The notes below the pieces were generated by a model. That model did not search any database and was not told the origin of the DNA. It saw nothing but the letters and a program-made list of their open reading frames with translations. From PZPK01 sp965230795 (lineage in GTDB: Bacteria > Pseudomonadota > Gammaproteobacteria > Pseudomonadales > Oleiphilaceae), in the NCBI GenBank assembly GCA_965230795.1, contig OZ246020.1, positions 3,968,001-4,032,000 on the forward strand: 64,000 nt of DNA, written 5' to 3'. Below, piece by piece: positions 54,200-62,975 of this stretch (its first letter is position 1; each line of letters opens with the position of its first letter). A program made the position numbers and the translations under genes.

Positions 54200-55894
54200 T
54201 CACGGGTAGGTATTGAGAATCCCGGCAAAACTGCGAATCCATGGCTTTTGAGCCCTGATATACTCTGAAGACTGAATTGAAGTCCGCCTCGCCTCTTCTT
54301 TGGATGCGTATTGCCCGTACATGACCACATACCAGGTTTGACCTTTATAGACGGTTTTTAAATAGAACAAGCTGCTTTGATCTGAAGCCGGGGCTCTATT
54401 AATGAAACCACGAGCTGTTTCTATATTGTAGGTTCCGAGCACCTGCAGACTGTGATCACTAGGGCTCTGCGACTCAACCCAGCTTTTGTCCCGAAAAAAA
54501 CGCTCTTTCTTTGGACTAGCTTCCGCTACGCTTTTTGTCACCTGCATGGAAGCCGGAGATTTAACAGGCTTCGTATTTTCAACGGCCGAATTATAAAAAA
54601 CATCGTCGACGGTTGGTTCCGCTGTATACTCATCGCCCTGACTATCAGCTAGACCTTCACCTTCAGGATTCGCTTCATCTACCGACACTGCTCTGTCGGA
54701 TTCAGCGGCTTGACTCAGATTCAAGCCCTCCAACACCGGTGCCGAGACACTTTCCGGCAACTCCTCAGCCCCCCCCGACTTTATCTCTTCTCCCAGGTTG
54801 TTTTCAGAAACCTCAACTACCGGGGTGTCATCAAGCGTCTCCGTGTCACTTGCAGCGCCAGACAAATTCGTTTTTTCTATTGCCTCATCAATTTGCGCCA
54901 GACGAGCCATTAACTTTGCTGCGTCACTCTCCTGCTGTATCTCACTTGAGCTATCGTCCGGTTGCTCTAGTTGAGCAGAATCTGCTTGTCCTCCTTCAAA
55001 ATCTAACAGACCATGCTGGTACGACACAAACAGGAAGGAAACAAGCAGAATCGCAACAATACCTGGCAAAACCAATCGAGTAACACCATCTCGCTTCGCC
55101 GGAGTGCTTGTTGTCGGCTGAAACAAATCTTCTCCCAGCATTACCCCCACACAAACACGATTAATCCGCCCCGGCAGGCCTTTACCCATCATGACAAGCT
55201 GTTCCAGCTGAGACTCGGTAAACCCGAAGTCATCACGAGCACCCGCGGCATTCAATCTCAGCTCCAGATACTCAAGCACATCCTCCCGATTAAGAGGTTT
55301 CAAATGAATCTGGTGAAGCCATTCTTCGGATGTGCTCTCTTCACCCGACTGAACCCGGTCCAGCAATTCAGGAGACCCCGACAACATCAGTACAGCTCCG
55401 CTTTCGGCAGGCAGCGCTTTAAACCCCGAAACCAGACTGCCCAGCTCCGATTGAGAGAGTAGATCAGCGTCATCTATGACGACGAAGTTACGCTTGGCAT
55501 TTTTGCGGAATAGTGACTCGTATCGACGAATCACATGACTGAGCAACTGTTCAGAAGAATCAGAATTCGAGGGTACTGATACCAGTGCAGCCAGACGATC
55601 AATAACACCTGATTGATCCGAAGAGGATTTGGCATTGATGATATGCAGATCTACATCCTCTGCATGGCGGCGGGCAAACCATTCAATCAGTTGCGTTTTC
55701 CCGGAGCCTTTTTCTCCGGTAAGCAACAATACCATGTCTCCAAATATAGCAAGATGCCGAATGGTCTCCAGATTATGCTGCCGCTGCGCACCTTCATAAA
55801 ACACGTCTAAAGAGCGTGCAAAAGGGTTTCGAGTTAAGCCATATTTTTGTTGCAGCTGAGCGAGGAGCGCGTTGATATCTTCTTTCTTTTCCAA
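54200..55894 (-). CDS. damX: DamX-like AAA ATPase with SPOR domain (cell division)
   Basis: 564 residues. N-terminal ExeA-type AAA ATPase (Walker A at 60-67, GEKGSGKT; Walker B FVVIDDADLL at 137-146), one membrane helix at about 273-292, a long acidic Ser/Glu-rich linker (300-470), and a C-terminal SPOR domain (YVVMYGQYASKEEAR) that binds denuded glycan at the septum. This is the DamX architecture of Pseudomonas (ATPase plus SPOR), and the place between aroB and gltB is the same. The role in division is by family. Confidence 0.88.
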   Translation of the reverse strand: MEKKEDINALLAQLQQKYGLTRNPFARSLDVFYEGAQRQHNLETIRHLAIFGDMVLLLTGEKGSGKTQLIEWFARRHAEDVDLHIINAKSSSDQSGVIDRLAALVSVPSNSDSSEQLLSHVIRRYESLFRKNAKRNFVVIDDADLLSQSELGSLVSGFKALPAESGAVLMLSGSPELLDRVQSGEESTSEEWLHQIHLKPLNREDVLEYLELRLNAAGARDDFGFTESQLEQLVMMGKGLPGRINRVCVGVMLGEDLFQPTTSTPAKRDGVTRLVLPGIVAILLVSFLFVSYQHGLLDFEGGQADSAQLEQPDDSSSEIQQESDAAKLMARLAQIDEAIEKTNLSGAASDTETLDDTPVVEVSENNLGEEIKSGGAEELPESVSAPVLEGLNLSQAAESDRAVSVDEANPEGEGLADSQGDEYTAEPTVDDVFYNSAVENTKPVKSPASMQVTKSVAEASPKKERFFRDKSWVESQSPSDHSLQVLGTYNIETARGFINRAPASDQSSLFYLKTVYKGQTWYVVMYGQYASKEEARRTSIQSSEYIRAQKPWIRSFAGILNTYP

Positions 55895-56006
55895 GCTCTG
55901 GTCTCCGGCATTTGCATTAAATCGAAGCTACACACCCGTCTAAAAATAAACACTAAAAACAGGCTCTGCATTAGTCGTTCATTTTGTAATTCCGCAGCCT
56001 GTTTAG

Positions 56007-57077
56007 TCAGGCACTCAAAACCTGACGAAGCTTTTGCGGCTCAAAACTATCGGTAACAACGGCATAGCCTAGCTTTTCCAGCAGCACGAGCCGAAGCCTT
56101 CCATCAATCACCTTTTTATCTACAGACATCAGCTCGAGATAATCTTCTTCCAGCATCCCTTCCGGCCCTTGGACCGGTAACTCAAGTGCTGACAACAACG
56201 CGGAGATTCGATCAACGTCTTCGGCGTCTATCCATCCCAAAGCCTGCGATAACTTCGCGGCCATCACCATACCGGCTGCTACCGCCTCTCCATGTAACCA
56301 TGCTCCATAGCCAACATAATTCTCGATAGCATGCCCAAATGTATGCCCCAGATTCAAGATCGCCCGAACGCCGCCCTCTAGCTCATCTTCCGCAACAACA
56401 CTTGCTTTGCAAGCACATGATAGCTCGATGGCATGGGCCAATACGCCAGGTTCAAGTGCTTTCAAAGCGCTTGCTTTCTGCTCAAGCCATTCGAAAAACG
56501 CTGCATCCCGAATCAGGCCATATTTGATCACCTCTGCCAGACCGGCAGACACTTCTCGGGCAGGCAGAGTTTGTAGCGAAAGGGTATCGATGATAACGGC
56601 CTTGGGCTGGTAAAAAGCTCCTATCATATTTTTACCCAAAGGGTGGTTGATACCAGTCTTACCGCCGACCGAAGAGTCTACTTGCGACAGCAACGTAGTT
56701 GGAACCTGGATAAAGTCAATTCCTCTTTGGTAGGTCGCTGCCGCGAACCCTGCCATATCACCAACAACACCTCCACCCAAAGCAACAATTGTGGAGTGTC
56801 GGGAATGTCGACATTCCAATAAGCGGTCAAAGATCTGATTCAACACTTCCCAGTTCTTGAAGGCCTCACCATCAGGAAGGACCACGCTATCAACCTCGTA
56901 ACCGGCAAGCGCGTGGCGAAGCTGCTGCTCATAGAGAGGCCCAACCGTTTCATTGGTCACAATCATGACCTTACGCCCCTTGATAAATGGACGAAACAAA
57001 TCGGGGTTGCTGATACCTCCTTCACCTATGTAGATCGGATATGACCGATCACCTAATTCGACTCTCAGCTCTTTCAT
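56007..57077 (-). CDS. aroB: 3-dehydroquinate synthase
   Basis: 356 residues. Second step of the shikimate pathway, NAD- and zinc-dependent. Visible: the NAD motif VALGGGVVGDMAGFAAATYQRG near residue 100, DSSVGGKTGINHPLGKNMIGAF, and the metal ligands in NLGHTFGHAIE and WLHGEAVAAGM. The ATG at 57077 is preferred over a TTG at 57080. It lies 22 nt after aroK. Confidence 0.97.
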   Translation of the reverse strand: MKELRVELGDRSYPIYIGEGGISNPDLFRPFIKGRKVMIVTNETVGPLYEQQLRHALAGYEVDSVVLPDGEAFKNWEVLNQIFDRLLECRHSRHSTIVALGGGVVGDMAGFAAATYQRGIDFIQVPTTLLSQVDSSVGGKTGINHPLGKNMIGAFYQPKAVIIDTLSLQTLPAREVSAGLAEVIKYGLIRDAAFFEWLEQKASALKALEPGVLAHAIELSCACKASVVAEDELEGGVRAILNLGHTFGHAIENYVGYGAWLHGEAVAAGMVMAAKLSQALGWIDAEDVDRISALLSALELPVQGPEGMLEEDYLELMSVDKKVIDGRLRLVLLEKLGYAVVTDSFEPQKLRQVLSA

Positions 57078-57099
57078 CAATCTCTCATTTGTTCTTTGG

Positions 57100-57645
57100 C
57101 TAACTTTTTAGCGGATCGGTATCCACTAAAGCTTGTATGATTTTTCGCACAATCACCTTTAAAGACGACTTGTCTGTTGTGACAACCAAGTCTGCAACCT
57201 CTCGGTATATGGGATCTCTCACCTTAAACAGCTCAGTTAATGTTTGCTTGGCGTCATCACTATTTTGCAGCAAGGGACGATTGCGATCCTTATGGGTGCG
57301 TCGATACTGCTGCTCGACCGATGTATTGAGATATACAACAAAGCCGTTCCGAGAAACATTTTTTCGATTCTCAGGGCGCAGCATTGCACCACCACCTGTA
57401 GCCAACACGATATCCTTAAAATCAACCAGTTCGGCGATAACAGCCTGCTCTCTGTCCCGAAAACCTGATTCACCTTCCACATCAAAAATCCAGGGAATAT
57501 TAGCGCCGCTCCGAGCCTCAATCTCTTTGTCAGAATCAAAAAACTCGAAGCCCAGCTCTTTCGCCAATAATTTTCCAATCGTTGTTTTTCCGGCCCCCAT
57601 CGGCCCAACCAGAACAACCAGGTCCTTACCAGTTTTGTACTTCAT
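57100..57645 (-). CDS. aroK: Shikimate kinase
   Basis: 181 residues. Walker A GPMGAGKTTIG at about 14-24, the shikimate-binding FDSDKEIEARSG, and the Arg of FRDREQAVI; the adenine/lid region RNRPLLQ is present. Phosphorylates shikimate. Forms an aroK-aroB pair; the upstream pil operon is closed by a terminator, so aroKB has a promoter of its own in 57646-57727. Confidence 0.97.
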   Translation of the reverse strand: MKYKTGKDLVVLVGPMGAGKTTIGKLLAKELGFEFFDSDKEIEARSGANIPWIFDVEGESGFRDREQAVIAELVDFKDIVLATGGGAMLRPENRKNVSRNGFVVYLNTSVEQQYRRTHKDRNRPLLQNSDDAKQTLTELFKVRDPIYREVADLVVTTDKSSLKVIVRKIIQALVDTDPLKS

Positions 57646-57727
57646 AGTTATCGCGCGATCAAATCAGCAAGGATAGCACTATGGCAAAGTTATTCGGTAG
57701 CTTAGTACGCCAAAAAGCCAGACAAAA

Positions 57728-57759
57728 AAAAAGGTGCCAGCTATTGCAGGCACCTTTTT
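57728..57759. terminator. Terminator after the pilMNOPQ operon
   Basis: AAAAAGGTGCC and GGCACCTTTTT form an 11 bp stem with a 10 nt loop. On the minus strand nine T follow. It ends the pil operon before aroK. Confidence 0.92.
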
Positions 57760-57774
57760 CTCCAAAGCCCAAAT

Positions 57775-59919
57775 CTATTGGTCGATGATTCCATCCTTGA
57801 GCAACTTGGGCGTGATAAATATCAACAACTCAGCGCGCTGATCGATTTCCTCTGTTTTGGTAAACAAGCTTCCCAAGTAAGGAATATCTCCCAAAAACGG
57901 CGTTTTGGTGATGGTAGTTGACTGCTCTGACTGGAATATACCGCCCAGCACCACAGTTTCACCATTGCCAACCAATACCTGTGTAATTACTTCGTTGGTT
58001 TCAATACTTGGAATACCGGCTGTCACCTCGCCACGAGAATCCTGATTGACTCGCAAATCCATGATGACTTTATCGTCCGGTGTTATCTGCGGCGTCACCT
58101 CCAGAGACAACACTGCTTCCTTAAAGGACACTGATGTGGCGCCAGAGGAAGACGCTTCCTGGTAAGGAATTTCCTCACCAGACTTGATCGTTGCCGTTTG
58201 TCGGTCAGCCGTCACGATCTTGGGCTGGGCTACAATTTCACCTTTACCATCCGCCTCATAGGCCGACAACTCCATATCAATCAGGAAGTTATCACTGCCA
58301 AATCCAATCGCCAAGGAGGATGAGTTGGTGCGGGTAACACCCAAATCAACTGCCAGGGCATTAGGGAAAGTAATACCAGTGGCTGTACCTGCCGCTATAT
58401 CCGAAAGCTCAGTCAAGGTCTCTGTCGAGCCACCAATACGGAAGAGGTCATTGCCGTTTTGGTCAAGACCGCCACCGCCCCATTCGATGCCCATTTCTTC
58501 AGTAATATTGGAACGAGCTCGCACAATTCGGGCCTCAATAAGAACCTGGCGCACAGGGATATCCCAAGTTGCTATCAAACGGCGAATTTCCTCGAGCTTA
58601 TCTGAGGTTTCTCGAACGCTGACTGTATTGGTACGCTCGTCAGAAGATATGAATCCACGAGTAGAAATTAACTCTTTGTCTTGTTTCAATAACTCAACAA
58701 TATCCGATGCTTTCGCATAATTGATCTGAATGACATCCAGGCGCACGGGGGCAAGCGCAGCCACCTGCTTGTTGGTTTCCAACTCCAACTTTTCACGAGC
58801 AGCTATTTCTTCTGCAGGCGCAACCAGCAACACATTGCCGACAGTTCTCTTGTCCAGACCTTTGGTTTTGAGAATCAGCTCAAGGGCCTGATCCCAAGGA
58901 ACATTCTGTAAACGCAATGTAATGCTGCCACCCACCGTGTCACTGGCAACCAGATTCAAGCCCGTGAAATCAGCGATCAACTGCAATACTGCTCGTACTT
59001 CAATATCCTGGAAATTAAGAGACAGCTTCTCCCCGGTAAACGGAAATTTCTCCTTGCGACGATCTTCGACTTCTTCCTCGGTTAACTCTTCAACACTCAC
59101 TGTAAACTGATTATCGGCCTGGTAAGCAAGGTAATCGTAGTTACCCGCCGGCTTGATGGCGATGATGACCTCCCCATCCTGAACAAACGAATCGATTCTC
59201 TGCACCGGCGTTGCAAAATCCACCACATCGAGACGCTGGCGCAAGGCTTCAGGCAAATCGACACCAGGAATCCGCAGCTGAATCACACCCCCCTGCTCTG
59301 ACATATCGACATCTACGTTTGAGGATTTGAAGGTCACAACCACCTGGCCATCACCTTTGTCGCCACGCCTAAAGTCTATTTCAGATACCGCATTCAACCC
59401 TGCTGAGTATGACTGGCTGGGCATTTCATTGGAGTGGTTCGCCTGACTATCGGTACTGGACGACACTGAAGCGATAGCTTCCTGGCTACCTATCGTAACC
59501 ACCAGATTACTACCCTCAACACTGGTGGCGTAGGGAACAAGCTCAACCAAGTCGAAAATGACACGAGTCTTGTCTTTGGTACCAAGTACGGTCATTCGTT
59601 TAGCGTTACCGAGACCCAGGTTATGGTATTTTGACTCGAGCGCACTGCTAACCCCCCCTAAATCCAGTGCAATACGCGCCGGTTTCTCGATGGTATAGCC
59701 TTTCGGCTGAGGTGGAGCCTCAGAGAAGGATAGTGTTATCTCCGTCGTATCGCCTGGCAAGGACGCGAATTTAACATCCTGCAATTCCGATGCATGTGCC
59801 ATTGACACAATACCGAAAAAAGCCAGAACCATTATGAGGATACGCCATGACTGAAGAATCATTTCTGAAAACCTTATTGACTCGTTTTTCTTAGAACTGT
59901 TTTGTATTAAACCTATCAT
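57775..59919 (-). CDS. pilQ: Type IV pilus secretin PilQ
   Basis: About 714 residues. Signal peptide ends at VSMAHA/SE (after an N-terminal extension of about 20 polar residues). Two AMIN domains follow (ALPGDTTEITLSF; a second around 170-260) that bind peptidoglycan, then an STN domain (LNFQDIEVRAVLQLIADFTGLN) and the secretin pore (VPVRQVLIEARIVRA, LSLEVTPQITPDDKVIMDLRV, VLGGIFQSEQS near the end). Forms the outer-membrane channel for the pilus. The ATG at 59919 has GGAGG 9 nt upstream; an internal ATG at 59862 gives a shorter signal peptide. Last gene of pilMNOPQ. Confidence 0.95.
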   Translation of the reverse strand: MIGLIQNSSKKNESIRFSEMILQSWRILIMVLAFFGIVSMAHASELQDVKFASLPGDTTEITLSFSEAPPQPKGYTIEKPARIALDLGGVSSALESKYHNLGLGNAKRMTVLGTKDKTRVIFDLVELVPYATSVEGSNLVVTIGSQEAIASVSSSTDSQANHSNEMPSQSYSAGLNAVSEIDFRRGDKGDGQVVVTFKSSNVDVDMSEQGGVIQLRIPGVDLPEALRQRLDVVDFATPVQRIDSFVQDGEVIIAIKPAGNYDYLAYQADNQFTVSVEELTEEEVEDRRKEKFPFTGEKLSLNFQDIEVRAVLQLIADFTGLNLVASDTVGGSITLRLQNVPWDQALELILKTKGLDKRTVGNVLLVAPAEEIAAREKLELETNKQVAALAPVRLDVIQINYAKASDIVELLKQDKELISTRGFISSDERTNTVSVRETSDKLEEIRRLIATWDIPVRQVLIEARIVRARSNITEEMGIEWGGGGLDQNGNDLFRIGGSTETLTELSDIAAGTATGITFPNALAVDLGVTRTNSSSLAIGFGSDNFLIDMELSAYEADGKGEIVAQPKIVTADRQTATIKSGEEIPYQEASSSGATSVSFKEAVLSLEVTPQITPDDKVIMDLRVNQDSRGEVTAGIPSIETNEVITQVLVGNGETVVLGGIFQSEQSTTITKTPFLGDIPYLGSLFTKTEEIDQRAELLIFITPKLLKDGIIDQ

Positions 59920-59943
59920 TCCCAATTGCCTCCAACCATAACC

Positions 59944-60486
59944 TTACTCATCATCCAGCGTGACTGATCGGGGCCGCTCCAGCCAGCCGCCATGTCCGTT
60001 GGGAACAATTTCGATTAGGTCAATACGCCCTTCCTCAATAGCCACAACCCGGCCATGATTTTTACCCATGTGTTGTCCACCTTTGACCATATGAACACCA
60101 CCTGTGTTGTCAGCAATTAGCGCCCAAAGTGTATCGGCTTCGTTGCGCTTCAAAGTACCAACCATTTTTAAACTTGCCAGCGAATAGGACTCCAGCACTT
60201 CTTTTGGCCTGTCAAAGTCTGGTTTCACATCACTTTGATCCTGAGCAATTTGTACATCACTCACTACTACTTCAGCAGGCGGAAGGAAGGGAGAACGCCT
60301 ATTTGCAGCACTGTAGGTAAACGCCCGATAAACCTGGACTTCTGGCAGCGGTTCAATGCGCCCTCTTGGCTTGGCATCGATCTCTTTCATAAAGCGATCC
60401 AGGTCGCTAAAACCTTCATTTGAGCTGCAGCCCGACAGCAAAGCTGCAGATCCAACGAAAAGGATAAAGAAAATAGCTCTAATCAT
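59944..60486 (-). CDS. pilP: Type IV pilus assembly lipoprotein PilP
   Basis: 180 residues. Lipoprotein signal with lipobox LLSGCSS (Cys about residue 20), then a flexible linker and a beta-sandwich HR domain (SLKMVGTLKRNEADTLWALI, GGQHMGKNHGRVVAIEEGRIDLIEIVPNGHGGW, given here in parts). PilP bridges PilNO and the secretin PilQ. Its start overlaps the pilO stop by 4 nt. Confidence 0.94.
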   Translation of the reverse strand: MIRAIFFILFVGSAALLSGCSSNEGFSDLDRFMKEIDAKPRGRIEPLPEVQVYRAFTYSAANRRSPFLPPAEVVVSDVQIAQDQSDVKPDFDRPKEVLESYSLASLKMVGTLKRNEADTLWALIADNTGGVHMVKGGQHMGKNHGRVVAIEEGRIDLIEIVPNGHGGWLERPRSVTLDDE

Positions 60487-61157
60487 TTCCTTTTCCCCTT
60501 TTTCTTCTTACTTTTGCTCTTCTTGTTTTTGTTGTCGTCCTCACCGCTATAACGATAGGTTTTCGCTGCAACGGTCATTCGAAGCACGTCTCCACTGGCA
60601 TCTTTACCACCACCTGCAGGAGAAATTTTAAAATCGTGTAGCGTAACAATGCGCGGCAAGCTCGCCACACCACTCACGAAAGAAGCAATATCGTGATAAG
60701 AACCGCTTACTGATATATCGATGGGTAATTCTATGTAGAAGCCTTTGGATGTTTCGGGTTTTAGTTTAATGGACTCAATCTCCAGACCACTTCCCAGCCC
60801 CGTGTTGGTGATATCTTCCAACAATCCAGGCACCTCGGTATCCGCCGGCAATTGTTTGAGAAGAGCGCCGAAAGACTTCTCCATCTCAACCATCTGCTCA
60901 CGGTATGCTTCAAGATTCGCCACTTTGAAAGCTCGACTCTCGTATTGCTGTTTGAGCTCGCCTTCTTCTGAGACCACTTTATCGAGCTGCACATACTGAT
61001 CCTTAATCAAAAACCAGTAGCCACCAAAAAGCAGTGCAACAAAAAGAATTAGCAGCACAATCAGCTTGATTGGGGCGGGCCATGATCCAGCATTGTTGAA
61101 ATCAAGATCATTGATATCGAAGCCTTTCAAGCTTTCTAAAGAATCTGACAAAGCCAC
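60483..61157 (-). CDS. pilO: Type IV pilus alignment protein PilO
   Basis: 224 residues. One N-terminal membrane helix (PIKLIVLLILFVALLFGGYW), coiled-coil (about 55-100) and a ferredoxin-like periplasmic domain (FYIELPIDISVSGSYHDIASF). It dimerises with PilN. The last 15 residues are almost all Lys/Arg/Ser (KNKKSKSKKKKGKRK), an odd, strongly basic tail placed in the periplasm. It abuts pilN (1 nt overlap) and overlaps pilP by 4 nt. Confidence 0.93.
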   Translation of the reverse strand: MALSDSLESLKGFDINDLDFNNAGSWPAPIKLIVLLILFVALLFGGYWFLIKDQYVQLDKVVSEEGELKQQYESRAFKVANLEAYREQMVEMEKSFGALLKQLPADTEVPGLLEDITNTGLGSGLEIESIKLKPETSKGFYIELPIDISVSGSYHDIASFVSGVASLPRIVTLHDFKISPAGGGKDASGDVLRMTVAAKTYRYSGEDDNKNKKSKSKKKKGKRK

Positions 61158-61729
61158 TAGTTTGCCCCTCCCAAATTCTCTGAATCTGCAGCAGGAGTCA
61201 CCTGAACGACGGTCATGTCAAAGCGATTCAAATCATCATCACCGTCAACAGCACTCACGTCTTTAAGATTGGGACCAGAAAACCAATCAGAAGATTCAAA
61301 ATTTCTCATTAGTCCAGAAATCCGGTTATTTGATTCAGCCATTCCTTGGACACTGATTGAGCTTCCATTTCGGCTGAGGCTTTCGTAATAAAGGCCATCC
61401 GGCAACGTTCTAACCAGCTCATCAAATACCCTAACGATAACCGGCCGCGTACCCTGTAGATCCTGAATAACCTTCATCCTGGCCAACAGCTGCTTGCGCT
61501 GATCTCTCAACTTTTCGATTTCCTTAATCTTTTTATCAAGCTCTGCCATGGATGATTCAAGATATTTGTTGCGCGATTGCTGATAAGCAATTTGCGCATC
61601 AACACTTTCCTGCCACAAGAACACCAAACCACCAGCCACAATCAGAATTGCGACCAGCATGCTGATAAATTGTTTTTGTCGCTCGGCGCGGAGTTCTTCG
61701 CGCCAGGGTCTTAAGTTAATACTGGGCAT
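61157..61729 (-). CDS. pilN: Type IV pilus alignment protein PilN
   Basis: 190 residues. The cytoplasmic INLRPWREELR motif at residues 4-14 binds PilM; one membrane helix follows (QFISMLVAILIVAGGLVFLW), then a coiled coil and a periplasmic domain (LPDGLYYESLSRNGSSISVQG). Start and stop overlap the neighbours by one nucleotide, showing tight coupling. Confidence 0.95.
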   Translation of the reverse strand: MPSINLRPWREELRAERQKQFISMLVAILIVAGGLVFLWQESVDAQIAYQQSRNKYLESSMAELDKKIKEIEKLRDQRKQLLARMKVIQDLQGTRPVIVRVFDELVRTLPDGLYYESLSRNGSSISVQGMAESNNRISGLMRNFESSDWFSGPNLKDVSAVDGDDDLNRFDMTVVQVTPAADSENLGGAN

Positions 61730-62793
61730 CAGTCAAAGCTCCTCATTGCCAAGCCGCACGCAATCATGAGCGATGGAGCATCATTACTGAGTGCAGAAGC
61801 ATTAACCTTGGAGCTCAAGGTCATTTCTGCGAAAGGGTTGGCGACAACAGTTTTAATCCCGACTTTTTCTTGTACCAATTCAGTGATACCTGCCACGGAT
61901 GCTACGCCTCCAGCCAAAATAACGTAGTCCACTTCATTGTACTGGCTAGAAGAAAAGAAGAATTGGAGAGAGCGGGCAACCTGCTGAACCACCGCCTCTT
62001 TAAATGGCTCGAGCACCTCCCGCTCGTAATCGTCCGGCAACCCGCCCTGTTTCTTGGCCAGCCCGGCCTCCTCTACCGACAAACCGTAACGTCGCTGAAT
62101 TTCTTCTGTTAGTTGGCGACCGCCAAAGAGCTGTTCGCGGGTATAAATCGTCTTGCCTTCTGCGAGTACACTCAGGGTTGTCATGGTTGAGCCAATATCG
62201 ACAATGGCCACCGTTTGATCTTCGCCTTCACCGCCCATCTGCGCATCAATCAATGCCAAGGCTCGTTCGATGGCATAAGCCTCAACGTCGACCACTTTGG
62301 TTGTCAATCCACCAATTTCCAAAGCATCTTCCCGAAGTTCCACATTTTCCTTTCGGCATGCCGCAAGCAGCACGTCGACTTGCTCCGGACTGGTCTCAGA
62401 CTCTCCTAGCACCTCGAAATCAATCGCCACTTCATCCAGGGGATAAGGGATATATTGATCAGCTTCAACGGCGATCTGGCTTTCCAGTTCCTGCTCATTA
62501 AGGCCTGAGTTCATTTGAATCGTTTTGGTAATAACTGCTGATCCTGCTACCGCCACCGCGGCCAAACGATTGTTCGTCCGAGATTTAGCGACGACTCGTT
62601 TGACCACTTCGCCTACCAACTCTGCATCGTTGATATTTTTCTCAACTACGCAATTGGCTGGCAGGGGCTCCACGGCATAACTCTCCACCCGAAACTTGTC
62701 TCCGCTTCGAGACAGTTCGAGAAGTTTTACCGACGAAGAACTGATATCGATACCCAGAAGCGTATCGTTTTTCTTTCCAAATAATCCGAACAC
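61729..62793 (-). CDS. pilM: Type IV pilus actin-like protein PilM
   Basis: 354 residues, FtsA/actin fold, cytoplasmic. TLLGIDISSSSVKLLELSR is the first phosphate loop and VAIVDIGSTMTTLSVL the second; ILAGGVASVAGI is the adenosine loop. It binds PilN and ATP. I place the start at the GTG at 62793, giving MFGLFGKKNDTLLGID, the same length as Pseudomonas PilM (354). The frame is open to a TTG at 62805. First gene of the operon, divergent from ponA. Confidence 0.95.
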   Translation of the reverse strand: MFGLFGKKNDTLLGIDISSSSVKLLELSRSGDKFRVESYAVEPLPANCVVEKNINDAELVGEVVKRVVAKSRTNNRLAAVAVAGSAVITKTIQMNSGLNEQELESQIAVEADQYIPYPLDEVAIDFEVLGESETSPEQVDVLLAACRKENVELREDALEIGGLTTKVVDVEAYAIERALALIDAQMGGEGEDQTVAIVDIGSTMTTLSVLAEGKTIYTREQLFGGRQLTEEIQRRYGLSVEEAGLAKKQGGLPDDYEREVLEPFKEAVVQQVARSLQFFFSSSQYNEVDYVILAGGVASVAGITELVQEKVGIKTVVANPFAEMTLSSKVNASALSNDAPSLMIACGLAMRSFD

Positions 62794-62902
62794 AAGAAAA
62801 CCCAATAAAAATTGGCGGTAATTGTGAATAAGGCCCCTGCTTTATTCTGCTGAGAGTGCCTCAGTGTACAATTCTTTACTAAAACCACCTTAAAAAAAGA
62901 CG

Positions 62903-62908
62903 TATAAT
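62903..62908 (+). promoter_or_regulatory. Consensus -10 box upstream of ponA
   Basis: Perfect TATAAT 68 nt before the ponA ATG. No good -35 lies at 16-18 nt, so it may depend on an activator or on other contacts. Confidence 0.4.
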
Positions 62909-62975
62909 CCGACCGCCTCTAATTAAAGCTATTTCTTAGATAATAGACCTATATTTCTAACTTGCTAGGAAAAAC

